Source of the DNA: Lineus longissimus
Taxonomy: Eukaryota > Nemertea > Pilidiophora > Heteronemertea > Lineidae
NCBI RefSeq assembly: GCF_910592395.1
Contig: NC_088317.1
Span: 10,728,001 to 10,792,000 of the forward strand
Reading direction: 5' to 3'
DNA length: 64,000 nucleotides
Numbering within the stretch: position 1 is the stretch's first letter; each line of letters starts with the position of its first letter. Positions 1-11,712 of the stretch are shown piece by piece. Made by a program: the position numbers and the translations under genes. A model generated the notes under the pieces. That model was not told where the DNA came from, made no database searches, and saw only the letters and a program-made list of their open reading frames with translations.

Positions 1-483
1 GACCAAACTTCGGTCCCTGAGATCACCTGACTAAGGGGTAAATGTGTACCAAATTTGGTATCAATAGTCATTGCAGTTTAGAAACGTGCCATTGTTACAT
101 CCTAACGGCCAATTTACACCATTTGACCTCTGTGACCTTGAAAAGGAGGTCAAATCAAAAACCCGGAGGATATATGATGCACCTTTGCTAGAAGTACCTA
201 CGATATTTTTTTCAAAATTTCCCGACTACTATTAAGGGAGATATTGCATATTTTCACTTTTAACGTTTGGCCCCCTGGTGGCCAAACCATAAAACGAATC
301 GGACCGAAACTTGGTCTCCAAGGTGTCATTACATAAGGGTACATGTGTACCAAGTTTCAACTCAATAGCTCTAACAGTTACGAAACGTGCCCTGCTAACG
401 GACGACGGACGACGACGACGACGACGGACGACGGACGCCACGGTATGGGATAAGCTCACCTCTGCTAAGAGGTGAGCTAAAAA
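1..483 (-). mobile_element. A-type repeat element, copy 1, cut by window edge
   Basis: This is the 5' part of an A-type element in reverse orientation; it closely matches the start of the copy at 2694-3832. Its 5' terminus lies near 483 and carries a hairpin at 453-478 (AGCTCACCTC paired with GAGGTGAGCT). Next comes a GAC/GTC microsatellite (about 400-436). The body has one CTCF-like core (around 269-286) and one nuclear-receptor DR3 with an extra AGGTCA half-site (around 128-155). No protein-coding capacity is seen; the reading frame through it is a product of the microsatellite. Confidence 0.85.
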
Positions 484-1127
484 GTTAGTGGAACGCATCA
501 TCAGACTCGGGTGGTCCAGAAGAAGCAAGGTAATTATCATCCTATATTCAGAATTGAGTTAAACTTAGGGGCACTGACCTATGAGGCCGAAGCAAAATAA
601 AAATGAAGCCAAGAGAAACTAGAAAAAATTGTTTCTCCTTACACAAATACTGATACATACTATAGTAAAGAGTTCATGTGGGGTGCCTATCTACGGCTCA
701 ACTCAAGGTCTTCCAATTGGGAGGGATGTCAACGTCTCACATGATGACTTGGATACCAAAATCTTTAGCATCTAATGAGGATTTGGTGTCACATCCAGTC
801 AGCTTTGGGAGACTGAAAAGGCCTTCCGTCATTAGGAGGGGCATCCTGTTGCATCTTGGTCATGTTGGACTGGGGAGGGGAGTCAAAGACACTTGTCCAC
901 TGTTTGGGGTGGCGGAGAATGCATGGCACAAGCCCCCTAAATCTCATTGATTGCTATGACTTTCAAGATCAAAAGTAGGGCTTTTTTTCCATGTAGTACT
1001 ATCATGCATGTGACCAGAAATCAGCTCGCTTATCTATTCCTGATGTGACTGATTGATTGATAGTAGATAAATCCCGTACATCAACTGACACATATTTACC
1101 CCGGTATTTCTACATCATGTATTTCAG
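484..1127. other. Non-coding stretch, nothing recognised
   Basis: Reading frames here are short and have no recognisable domain. It probably is the intron upstream of the exon starting at 1128, ending in the acceptor TTTCAG at about 1122-1127. Confidence 0.4.
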
Positions 1128-2745
1128 TACCAGTACTTCAATGACTGATGAATACGGTTGTGTTGCTGATAGATGGAAACCAAAAAGTTACCCTGATGGC
1201 GAGACCCTTGAATCTCTCGAAGAAAAACAGAGCACACTGAAGACGTTACATGGGAAGGCGGACTCTCGTATGGATAATGTGTTGGCGCTGATGAAGGCAA
1301 CTTTCTGTCTCCAAAGAAAGCAAATTACCAATAACCCTGATGTTATGGAGCTACAACGAGACTGGCCATACTTGTTCGAGATTGAATGCCTTGTTGATCA
1401 CTTCGAAACACTGACTAACATAAACGTCGATTCTGCCCTTAAAGAGGCCATAGTCAGACGAAACAAAGCCACCCGCATTGCCGACTTTATCACGTCAGCG
1501 AAGAAGAAAAGTGAGACACTGAAAAGCTGGCTTTGCCTCCTCAAGGCAGAAGTTGCAAGAACTCAAACTACCAGTCCAAATGAGCAAGGTGTCATCTTCT
1601 TACTGATTAGCCACTTTCTTGAAGAGGAGGGCACTTTGTTCCGCTTTTATGGGGTAAGTTGAACTGTTTATGTACTCACCACAGCACTGCCAATACAATG
1701 CAGCATGCAGGCCTAAATCATCATGGCTGCAACTTTGTCAGTGACACGATGATACAGTAACAGGAGAGAAAACATCAACTATTGTTTTGCATCATATTCA
1801 TACATGTCATGCTGATTTTGGTAGGATTTTTAAGGTAGGCCTGCCAGTACTCTGTGGACAGTGTGGTTATCACAAATCTTAAGCAAGAAGCTGAATTGCT
1901 AAAAATAGTCTGCTTCAGTCATTGGTCATTGAGGCTTGTGAAAATACAGTTTGGATTTACTTATTTTAGTGTGTAGGCCTACTGCAAGCCAGTACCAAAA
2001 AAGTCGAGCAGCGGAGAGAGAAAACAGTTTGTAATCAAAGCGACAGGCCTTGCGCGCCCGCGCCATAACGCGCCTAAAATGAAAATGAGACGCGCAAAAA
2101 AATGTGCGCCTTCCAACGAAAACCGTGCCGCGATTACAGACGCAATTTTGACTATGGTTTTAACAAATTATTTTGAATCAAATTCATTTTCGCACCATTT
2201 TTAATCATTTCATGCCTAGAATGACCCCTGCAAATGGCAAACTCATAGCTCTTTCCATTTTCTCAGGGACCACAAATTGCACCCTTGATTTTAAAATGAA
2301 CAGCCCCTTTGAGGCGAGCACTTTTCTGCTCGCCTGCAATACTAGTATTTTAAGGATAAGGACTGAAGCGAGCTTTGTAGTAATATTGACATTGAATCTG
2401 TTTTCAGGTTGAAGGTAACAAGGCTGCCATTATTGCGGACAAGGGCAAACCACAAACACCTTTCATCGCAATCCTTGGTAAGTTCTCTAAGGCTCTTTAC
2501 TACCCACCCCCCCCCCCCCCCCCCGACCTTGCTCAACGTCTTTTTTAAAAGCTGAACCTTTACATTGCTTACAACATTACGTACATCTACTGGTCCATGT
2601 CATCTGACCATTTTCAAGGGTATTTTACTAGTCTTGGTGTCCACTTGATTGGGATTAGCCAATCTGTGGTATCAATAATCTCTGGCTTGTTTTTAGCTCA
2701 CCTCTTAGCAGAGGTGAGCTTATCCCATACCGTGGCGTCCGTCGT

Positions 2746-2795
<50 letters not shown>

Positions 2796-5155
2796 CGTCG
2801 TCCGTTAGCAGGGCACGTTTCGTAACTGTTAGAGCTATTGAGTTGAAACTTGGTACACATGTACCCTTATGTAATGACACCTTGGAGACCAAGTTTCGGT
2901 CCGATTCGTTACATGGTTTGGCCACCAGGGGGCCAAACGTTAAAAGTGAAAATATGCAATATCTCCCTTAATAGTAGTCGGGAAATTTTGAAAAAAATAT
3001 GGTAGGTACTTCTAGCAAATGTGCATCATATATCCTCCGGGTTTTTGATTTGACCTCCTTTTCAAGGTCACAGAGGTCAAATGGTGTAAATTGGCCGTTA
3101 GGATGTAACGATGGCACGTTTCTAAACTGCAATGACTATTGATACCAAATTTGGTACACATTTACCCCTTAGTCAGGTGATCTCAGGGACCGAAGTTTGG
3201 TCCAATATGATTCACCACTTGACCACCAGGGGGCAAAATCCAAAAACCTTAAAAATGTGATTATTCCTTAACTTCTTGCCCGATTGCCACCAATTTGATA
3301 TCATGGGTACATCTAACCACCTTACAGTATATGTCACACAGGTTTTTAATTTGACCTTCTTGTCAAGGTCACAAAGGTCAAATGGCGTAAATTCGCCGTC
3401 AGGCCGTAACTATGGCACGTTTCTTAACTGCAATGACTATCGATCAAAAATTAGGTACACATGTACCCCTTGGTCAGGTGATCTTAGGTACCGAAGTTTG
3501 GTGCGATCTGATTTGCCGTTTGGCCTCCAGGGAGGGGGCCAAATCCTAAATTCTTCAAAATGCCATTATTCCTAGTAATGACTTGCCCGATTGGCACCAA
3601 TTTTATATCATAGGTACATCTAATTCTAACAACCATTCAATGTGTCACCCGGGTCTTCTTTGATTTGACCTACTTTTCAAGGTCACAGAGGTCGAATGTT
3701 ATGTAAATTGGCCATTTTGGGGAAATTGTAATTGCTTGGACCTACATCAAACCTAACACTACATGACACAATACCATGCTCTTTATCCATCTTTCCTCCA
3801 CATGAGGTGAGCACAATGGCCCTGGCCATTTCATTTAAAAAAAATGGTGCCCTGGTCATTCTTTCCACACCTATTCTCTGACACTGCCACCCCGATTCTT
3901 CTTATTTTCCAGGACGGAAGGAAGACGTTTTCCAGGGGAGACTGATATTCTACCTAGTCATTGACGGGGAGGTAGTAAACGACCATCTCAGAACTTTCAG
4001 AGAGGCTCTCGTGGCCCTGTTCACCTCATTTTATGCCTTTGCATATAAGTACCCAAAAGAATCTGAAGTAACGATGGAATTCCTTCAAAGGTAAGCATTG
4101 TATGTCTTAGGGTTCAAGTACAGTTGAATTTCGATGAAAAGAAATGTTTGGAAATTGATTGGAAACTGGTCATTGACACTGACATTGCCAGCTGGTGTAA
4201 TACTTAAATTACTTGTGAATAGGAACCAGCAGACATTTTTGTATGGGCAGGTTTCGGTTTCTTTCTTTCCGTGGGTTCAGGCCAAAAAATTCTCTGAAAT
4301 AATTGAAAGTACTGTAAGGCGTAATATTGATGCAGGAGAGATGATTTAAAGCCCAAATTGATGTTTGCCAGGTTTTTAGGACATGTTGGTTGCAACAGGT
4401 TCAGGCAGATGATTTCTCAAGACAGGAATAGTCTTGTATTGTAATGGTAGTGTAAGGCAATACGTGAGAGTACTGGACCTTTGCCTTCTGGTGATACGGC
4501 CAACCTTCCAGACACAGAGCAACTCATAAACTTACATTTTGAGACTTTCAAAATTAGCGTGCAAGAAATTGACTGATTTCCTGATTGATATCTTGCTGAA
4601 CACTTTTGATAATCTCACAGATGGCACCAACCTAAACTATTTATATGGAGGATGATGGTCACAGAACTTTATTCCTTGCGATCATAAGAAGCTTTCTTGG
4701 CCACCAGCAAGGCCTAACTAGTCCCCCCCCCCCCCACCACACACGTCATGTGAATAGGCGTGCTTCATTTGACTACCAAACATTTGATTTCTCATTGCAT
4801 CAAAGGAGAAAACACAGACTGTGTCACCCAATAATATTGCTAGGCTTGATGTGGCGCATTTGAAAATAATGACATTGGTGGACCTGCCCATACAAAAATG
4901 TCTGCTGGTTCCTATTCACAAGTAATTTAAGTATTACACCAGCTGGCAATGTCAGTGTCAATGACCAGTTTCCAATCAATTTCCAAACATTTCCTTTCAT
5001 CGAAATTCAATTGTGGTGTCAACAGCATAAAACAGCAAAAAAATGTCTATGATACACAAACCAAACAGAAGTACAAAACGCCAATTCCACCAAAGATAGT
5101 AACATTTCTTGCTGCCATGCTGCAATTCGAAAGTGACTGGAATGCCAAGGAGTGA
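1128..5155 (+). CDS. 3' exons of an uncharacterised SAMD3-like family gene
   Basis: Exons read from splice signals: 1128-1653 (acceptor TTTCAG, donor GTAAGT), 2408-2477, 3913-4090, and a terminal exon ending at the stop at 5155. The phases agree for the first three. Exon 1 holds YGC, WKP, an acidic PDGET stretch and WPYLF; exon 2 ends with the PFIAILG strand; exon 3 carries VIDGEVV, ALFTSFYAF and MEFLQ. The terminal part has PPKIVTFL followed by QFESDW. This order matches, from memory, the long uncharacterised metazoan proteins often called SAMD3-like; their function is unknown. 5' exons, including any SAM domain, lie outside the window. Oddity: a fold-back element (4121-5013) lies directly against the last exon, so its acceptor is unclear. 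A rival last exon is 5418-5505 (acceptor TTTCCAG, stop TAG). An A-type element sits in the intron between 2478 and 3912. Confidence 0.65.
2694..3832 (+). mobile_element. A-type repeat element, copy 2, full length
   Basis: Full-length about 1.14-kb non-autonomous element within an intron of the SAMD3-like gene. The 5' end begins with a hairpin (AGCTCACCTC, TTAGCA loop, GAGGTGAGCT), then a run of about 15 GTC units at 2750-2795. The body is about three ~300-bp monomers, each with a CCACCAGGGGGC-like core (2919 and 3216 good, about 3520 degenerate) and an AGGTCA direct repeat (about 3063, 3363 and 3680). The 3' end has GAGGTGAGC, the inverse of the 5' end, then the hairpin AATGGCC-CT-GGCCATT. 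There is no open reading frame beyond the arginine-run artefact. The ends recall Helentron/HINE or pearl-type elements; that class assignment is an inference. Confidence 0.85.
4121..5013. mobile_element. Fold-back element with ~130-bp inverted ends
   Basis: The left arm 4121-4251 is the near-perfect reverse complement of the right arm 4882-5013 (both ends contain TTGAATTTCGATG or its complement). The roughly 630-bp interior has no coding signal and includes a C-rich run at about 4722. No clear target duplication was found. It lies between exon 3 and the terminal exon of the SAMD3-like gene and may contribute the terminal exon's upstream sequence. Confidence 0.75.
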
Positions 5156-5571
5156 CTTTTGATGTTCTCAAGTGATGAAGCTACTCAGACAATTTAATTC
5201 AGCTTCCGTGCATTGGTTGACTCCCTACTCGAGAATTCTGTGTATTTGATTTCAATGTTGTAATTCAGGTTTGATAAATGTTTTTGGGATTAGCATTCCC
5301 TGATTTTGGTTAAGTATGTCCCTGTGTATTTAGGGATGAGCTTTTCAAAACTTTGTAATACATTTGAACTGTACTGAAAGTCCAGTGAGTAATCAGTATT
5401 TTGATGTTATTTTCCAGGTTTATTTCATACTGTATGGAGCTTGAACATATTGAAGTGATATACATGGAGGTTGTCCTTGAAACATGTATAGATGGACTGA
5501 AATAGTCCATCAACTGTTTGGTTTGTGTATCATAGACCTTTTTTTTGCTGTTTTATGCTGTTGACACCACA
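5013..5571. repeat. Second inverted repeat abutting the fold-back element
   Basis: The stretch starting TGTGGTGTCAACAGC at 5013-5064 recurs in reverse complement at 5520-5571. It directly touches the previous inverted repeat and encloses the putative last coding segment of the SAMD3-like gene (to 5155). It may be an element of its own or a local inverted duplication. Confidence 0.65.
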
Positions 5572-5719
5572 GTCACTGTGCATACTGGTCTAAGTTGATT
5601 TATCATCATTAATATGGCAGTGAATATAGCTGAATAGCACCATCATTTCAGACAGATTTTGGCTACATCTTGTACCGTCGAAGGTAAATCAATTTACCAT
5701 CGACGAGTCGTCGATACAT
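5572..5719. other. Short spacer, nothing recognised
   Basis: It includes a small local palindrome (TCGAAGGTAAAT against ATTTACCATCGA) near 5680-5702 and otherwise no recognisable feature. Confidence 0.3.
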
Positions 5720-8700
5720 TTTTAGCTCAGCTGACAAAGTCAGCGGAGCTAGTCAAATAGCTATTCGATTGGTGTCCGTCCTTCCACCCATCCTGCCATC
5801 CTTCCATCATGCCATCTGTAGACAAAGTTGGGCATTTTGTAATCATACAACCGAGGCACTTCAAATCTAGTCTTGCTTATAAACACCGCAGAAAATGTTG
5901 CTTACGGAAAAAAATTTGGGCGATTCGACTCAAATTCAGCTCCCCAGGGGGCAAAATGCGTAAATGAAAAAACAATTTTTTGACGCTCTATTCCAGCAGA
6001 TAAAAGCTTAAAATAAAGTTGAAAAGGTCTTCATGATACAGAAGTTTTGATATAAAATAGATTAGTGTCGATTTATATCACCAGTTGGCGGTAGTGAGCA
6101 AAACTGTTGTTTGACCCCGGATGACCCCGCTTTAAATTTCCCGCCGAGGTTACCTGGAGTACTATCGTCAAAAAAATGGCGGTGACATTTTTATTTCTAC
6201 CGGAGCGATGATTTTGTAAGTGACGAATTTTTTTTTTTAAGCCTTTACGGAAACGTATTTTGGTACGAAACTTCACACGTTTATAGAAAAGATCAACGAG
6301 AATGTGTTCAAATGCCCTCATAACGATGAGTTCAACAGAATTTGGTCAAAACAACCTTCGAATGGAGTCAACTTTCTTTGCGAAATTGAAGCGACGACCT
6401 CATTATTTATCGTAATTTATGCAGATCTGAGTCCAGCTGATGGGTGATGTTCTGATTTGTGTTCAAACTATTGGAAACTTCGGAAATTAGTTCTATTAGT
6501 TCTCCTATTCTGCAGGAGTATATTATAGCCATTGATGTTGACAGCTAAAAGCACGAAAACTTTGTTCAGGTTTCTCGTCCAATCACGTGACCTCTCCAAC
6601 ACTCGATAATGCACTCTTTTCGTCCACGTTTTAGGCCAATCTTCGGCCTGAACATGAAATCTAATAAGCGCAGTACTTAAATCAGATGTTTCTCTCGCCT
6701 TGAAAACATTCCTGGGTAAAATCCATTGAGATTAGCCGAGTTAATCCACTTTTTCCGTGCCTAAAATCTCTGCCGCTGAATTCTATAAATAGAAACTATT
6801 AACATCGCGGCAGTGTGGTTCCCATTGTGCGCCCTCCCACTTCACACCATGTCAGGAAGTTTTACGGAGAGAGAGGGCGTGCGGTAAGAAGAATGGCCAA
6901 AATGACGTCACGTTTTCCTGGCAATGTCTCTTGCCAGCATCTTTACAGACAACGTTAGAACTAGAAAACGAATATGTTAATTTGCAAAATTAAAAGCAGA
7001 TTTCACCACTAACCAGCCAAATCGGAATACGACGGCGCAAAATGTTCTCGCTTTCCTCCTGCTAAAAAACCTTGTTCCCGCACTCCTATTTTAATTTATG
7101 CCAAGGAATATGATATGATCTGTTTTCACTTTTTTGTAATTAAATGGTATTCATATAATGAGATCAATAGTAGTGTCCGTGTCAGATCCCATCATGGAGG
7201 TATAAATAATTATTTATACCTCCATGATCACATCGTTCAACTAGTCTTCTCTCCCCAGCCCAGGTGCCTCACACGGACCTTCACGTCCCCATACTCAAGA
7301 CCAACTCTTACAATATCGCCCTCAAAACAACCCTGGAGTCATGAATTCACAGGTGCTCCTGTGAAATCTCAGTTCTAGTTTATTTATCAAACTTTATCGA
7401 GGGTTATCGAATCGAATGGATGTGTCGATCGTCGGGGCGGATTGTATGTGGTTAGGTTGTGCGTCCAAGGCGATTAGGTCATTCAGTTAGTTTGAGAAAG
7501 ATCATGATCATGAAGATGCGTGTTGTGTTATCATAACTGGAAAATAAGTTGAAGTTACTATTAGTACTACGATTCTTACATGAGTAAAAAGTAGACGTTT
7601 TAAGCAACACAATAATGTTACTCCCATAAAAAAACTGTCAATTCTCCTTACCACTCACAGAAGCCAAGCGATTGCTGTTAAGTTATACAGGGGCTTAATC
7701 AATTACTTGCACTCCATGTGGGGTGAATAACATTACCTTTTGAACGGCTGGCTGTAGGGGGATGATTGGAACAGCCGGTATACCTGCTGACCTGCTGAAC
7801 CGAGGTTAATGTTATTTTCAATCCACGATTGCAGGTCACCTGATTTTCGAGATTTCGCGGGAAATGAAATTGTAAACAAACGCATGTGTGCAGTTCAAAT
7901 GTAAACAAAAATGTATTTTTGGTACTTTTGGTTGCTGGACTTGGGTTTTCCCGCAGTTAGGAGCTGGATCAAATTGGTGGTCTATTGTGCTGTTTTAGTC
8001 AGAGGTAGCCCTTGATTATGAAGGGATTTTCAAATTAAGGTGACCATAGTCTTTTATGCTCTCAGCTCACCACAGCTTTCAATACTTGATGTATCTGAAG
8101 AGGCGCGCGGAACCTGACATGGCCTTACCAAGGAGCTGCTAACTTTGCCTTTTTGGCTGAGACATTGCTTCATGTAGGACTAGGAGGAGCACGCATTTTA
8201 AAGTTCTAGTAGTGATAGTTGGTTCGAGCCATTTGGAAGCCGACATGTGAAGGCCTATCTGGGTTCTCCTTCTTCTCCGTATAAAAAGGGGCATATTGCT
8301 GACTAAGGAACAAGGCATATTGACATTGCCTCATCATCTCTATGGGACCAATTGATATACTTTTATATGCACGCATACATCATGCCATCATGTCAGGGTC
8401 CGAGTCTGTGGACAATTGGTTTGATTAATTTGTCTCTTCGATATTGCTCCTTTATTGCATTAGATTTTCATCGAAATTCGATCTATTCAAGATATAGCCA
8501 ATTTGAACCTGTCTGCGCCAAGGATAGATTGGTTCCAGATCGACTCACTATGACTAGGAATACGCAGTAGAGCACAATGTCATGAAAAACGACCCTTTGT
8601 ATTGTAAATTCCAATCACCTGCAGGACAGGTCAATTTCTCTCAATAAAATTAATTTTGTTGACTCCTGTAATCTCTACCTTATTAAAAAAAAAAGAAAGT

Positions 8701-9111
8701 GGTGCTAGTCCCAAACTGGTAATTTCTATTTATTTTGACCTCTGTTAAATCATGATACCTCTCAATTACAGACAGCATTTTGTATCCTTGTGCTGTACAA
8801 CCCAGCCTGGACATACCACAGTTGTCCATGGAAAAGTCTCATCCTCTCTGACACTTTTTTTCTGTAAAGCTACTGATACAACATGCTGAACTAGGGATAT
8901 CTTCCGTTGCCTCCTGTAATGTTTACATACCGTGGCTGATTAGTTCAATCATATTTCATCCACCTGGCAGCTCTGCATTGGAAATTTTAGTGGTATAACG
9001 TGTTCTCTTGACCTTCAAACAGTAGTATAAAGCCGATATTTACTACTTTATACCCTCAGTCCTATGTTATTAGGTCATCCAGCTGAGCGCCAGGCCCTTG
9101 GGCCTCTTGTT
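5720..9111 (+). mobile_element. C-type repeat element, putative ~3.4-kb unit
   Basis: The 5' end has a hairpin at about 5724-5750 (AGCTCAGCTGAC paired with GTCAGCGGAGCT), followed by a CCATCCTTC-like simple stretch where A and B types carry GTC repeats. The 3' end at about 9080-9111 has CAGCTGAGC, the inverse of the 5' AGCTCAGCTG, then the hairpin AGGCCC-TT-GGGCCT and CTCTTGTT. This is the same plan as A and B with different bases. Whether the whole 3.4 kb is one element, or two ends with other insertions between them, cannot be settled here. The interior has no recognisable coding region and includes a 38-bp perfect palindrome at 7191-7228. Confidence 0.55.
7191..7228. repeat. Perfect 38-bp palindrome
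   Basis: ATCATGGAGGTATAAATAA is followed immediately by its exact reverse complement, with no spacer. It is AT-rich in the centre. It could be the centre of a fold-back element or a cruciform-forming site. Confidence 0.9.
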
Positions 9112-9220
9112 GTGAGTGGCTTTGTTCCATGCTATTAATGATGTTTATGAGTATACCTACTCTTTGCTTCTGTCATCTTAATACTGCCGGTACTTGAATC
9201 GGTTGCTCTTCTATTCACAT

Positions 9221-10293
9221 TTTTAGAGCTTATCCCATACCGTGGCGTCCGTCGTCGTCGTCGTCCGTTAGCAGGGCACGTTTCGTAACTGTTAGAGCTA
9301 TTGAGTTGAAACTTGGTACACATGTACCCTTATGTAATGACACCTTGGAGACCAAGTTTCGGTCCGATTCGTTTCATGGTTTGGCCACCAGGGGGCCAAA
9401 CGTTAAAAGTGAAAATATGCAATATCTTCCTTAATAGTAGTCGGGAAATTTTGAACAAAATATGGTAGGTACTTCTAGCAAAGGTGCATCATATATCCTC
9501 CGGGTTTTTGATTTGCCCTCCTTTTCAAGGTCACAGAGGTCAAATAGTGTAAATTGGCCGTTAGGATGTAACGATGGCACGTTTCTAAACTGCAATGACT
9601 ATTGATCCCAAATTTGGTACACATTTACCCCTTAGTCAGGTAATCTCAGGGACCGAAGTTTGGTCCAATATGATTCACCACTTGACCACCAGGGGGCAAA
9701 ATCCAAAAACCTTAAAAATGTGATTATTCCTTAACTTCTTGCCCGATTGCCACCAATTTGATATCATGGGTACATCTAACCACCATACAGTATATGTCAC
9801 ACAGGTTTTTAATTTGACCTTCTTGTCAAGGTCACAGAGGTCAAATGGCGTAAATTGGCCGTCAGGCCGTAACTATGGCACGTTTCTTAACTGCAATGAC
9901 TATTGATCACAAATTAAGTACACATGTACCCCTTGGTCAGGTGGTCTCAGGTACCGAAGTTTGGTGCGATCTGATTTGCCGTTTGGCCTCCAGGGAGGGG
10001 GCCAAATCCTAAATTCTTCAAAATGCCATTATTCCTAGTATTACTTGCCCGATTGGCACCAATTTTATATCATAGGTACATCTAATTCTAACAACCATTC
10101 AATGTGTCACCCGGGTCTTCTTTGATTTGACCTACTTTTCAAGGTCACAGAGGTCGAATGTACTGTAAATTGGCCATTTTGGGGAAATTGTAATTGCTTG
10201 GACCTACATCAAACCTAACACTACATGACATAATACCATGCTCTTTATCCATCTTTCCTCCACATGAGGTGAGCACAATGGCCCTGGCCATTT
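9221..10293 (+). mobile_element. A-type repeat element, copy 3, lacking the 5' hairpin
   Basis: Near-identical to the copy at 2694-3832 through body and 3' end, but the first 20-base hairpin segment is precisely missing: TTTTTAG joins directly to AGCTTATCCC. The GTC run is shorter (about 9246-9266). CTCF-like cores are at about 9383 and 9683; DR3 motifs at about 9525, 9825 and 10140. It ends with the hairpin AATGGCC-CT-GGCCATT, where a B-type element begins with no host sequence between. Confidence 0.85.
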
Positions 10294-10333
10294 TTGGCTC
10301 ACCGTAAGGGGAGTCTATATGATAGCGCTGTGT

Positions 10334-10373
<40 letters not shown>

Positions 10374-11712
10374 ATCCTAACAGTGGCACGTTTCTTAACT
10401 GCTAGGGCTATGAACTTGAAACTTTGTACACAGAATGCCCTAGGTCAGCTGACCCTTGACACTGATTTTCGGTCCGATCTGATTCTCTGTTTGGCCACCA
10501 GGGGGCCAAATGTCGATATCTAAAAAGTGTCATATCTCGCTTATTAGTGACTTGTTTTCGATAAAACTTTTGTTGTAGGTACTCATAGCAAATATACATT
10601 TTATATTATACGGGTTTTTAATTTGACCTTGTTTTCAAGGTCGCAGAGGTCATATGGCGTAAATTGGCCATTAGAGTGTAAATTATGGCACGTTTCTTAA
10701 AAACTAAAGCTATGAACTTGAAACTTGGTACATATAACCCCCTATATCACATTGCCTCTGGTGCTGAAGTTTGGTTCGATCTGATTCCTAACTTTGCCAC
10801 CAGGGGGCCAAAAGTGGAAATCTAAAAAGTGTGATATCTCGCTTATAAGTGACTTGTTTTCAATAAAATTCTTATGGTAGGTACTGTTAGGAAGAATACA
10901 TCACATGTTATACGGGTTTTCAATTTGACCTACTTTTCAAGGTCACAGAAGTCATATGGCGTAAATTTGCTGTTAGAGTGTAAACTATGGCACGTTTCTT
11001 AACCAGTAAAGCTATGAACTTAAAAGTTGGTGCATATAACCCCCTACATCAAATAACGTCTGATGTCGAATTTTGGCCTGATCTGATTCTTTATTCGGCC
11101 ACCAGGGGGCCATAACGTAAAAGGAAGAAGTGCAATATCTTGCTTATTTGAGTGAATTCTTTTCGATAAAATTTTGTGGCAGGGACTCCCAGCAAGGATA
11201 CATCACAGTTCCTATGATTTTTGGATTTGACCTCCTTTTCTAGGTCACAGAGGTCAAATGGCGTAAATTGACCGTTTGAGTGTAACTATGGCACGTTTCT
11301 TAACTGCTAAAGCTATGAACTTGAAAGTTGGTACATGTAACCCCCTACATCAGATAATCTCTGACACCGAATTTTGGCCTGATATGATTCTTGATTTGGC
11401 CACTAGGGGGTCAAAACTGAAAAAGTAGGACGTGCAATATCTCGCTTATTAATGACTTTTTTTCGATGAATTTTTTATTGCAGGGACTCTTAGCAATCAC
11501 ACGATATTGATCTTATTGATGTCATAGACAATTATTGGTTGGATCATAAACTTATATATACTGCCCTGTCTTATTACTTGACATCAATACACATCTAAAA
11601 AAGTCTTCATGCCTGATTGTGTTCACCATATTCACCTCTAAACTAAGCATGATCCTGCCTACTAAATGATGTATACGGTGAGCACAATGGCCCCTGGCCG
11701 TTTCATTTCTCA
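10294..11712 (+). mobile_element. B-type repeat element, full length
   Basis: Begins TTGGCTCACCGTA, then GTCTATATGATAGCGC and a run of about 12 GTC units (10334-10371). The body is four tandem monomers with a regular ~300-bp period: CTCF-like cores at about 10492, 10795, 11096 and 11396, and AGGTCA direct repeats about 140 bp after each of the first three. The 3' end has TACGGTGAGC, the inverse of the 5' GCTCACCGTA, and the hairpin around AATGGCCCCTGGCC, then GTTTCATTT. No protein is encoded. It abuts A-type copy 3 head to tail. Confidence 0.85.

Noticed and set aside
678-950. 90-aa frame upstream of the SAMD3-like exons
   Set aside because: No domain, no splice signals linking it to the exon at 1128, and composition unlike the real exons.
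2597-2971. Reading frames on both strands with long arginine runs
   Set aside because: They are translations of the GTC/GAC microsatellite and A-type repeat body; the same frame appears in every copy, so it is not a gene. The same applies to frames at 232-540, 9135-9323 and 61607-61816.
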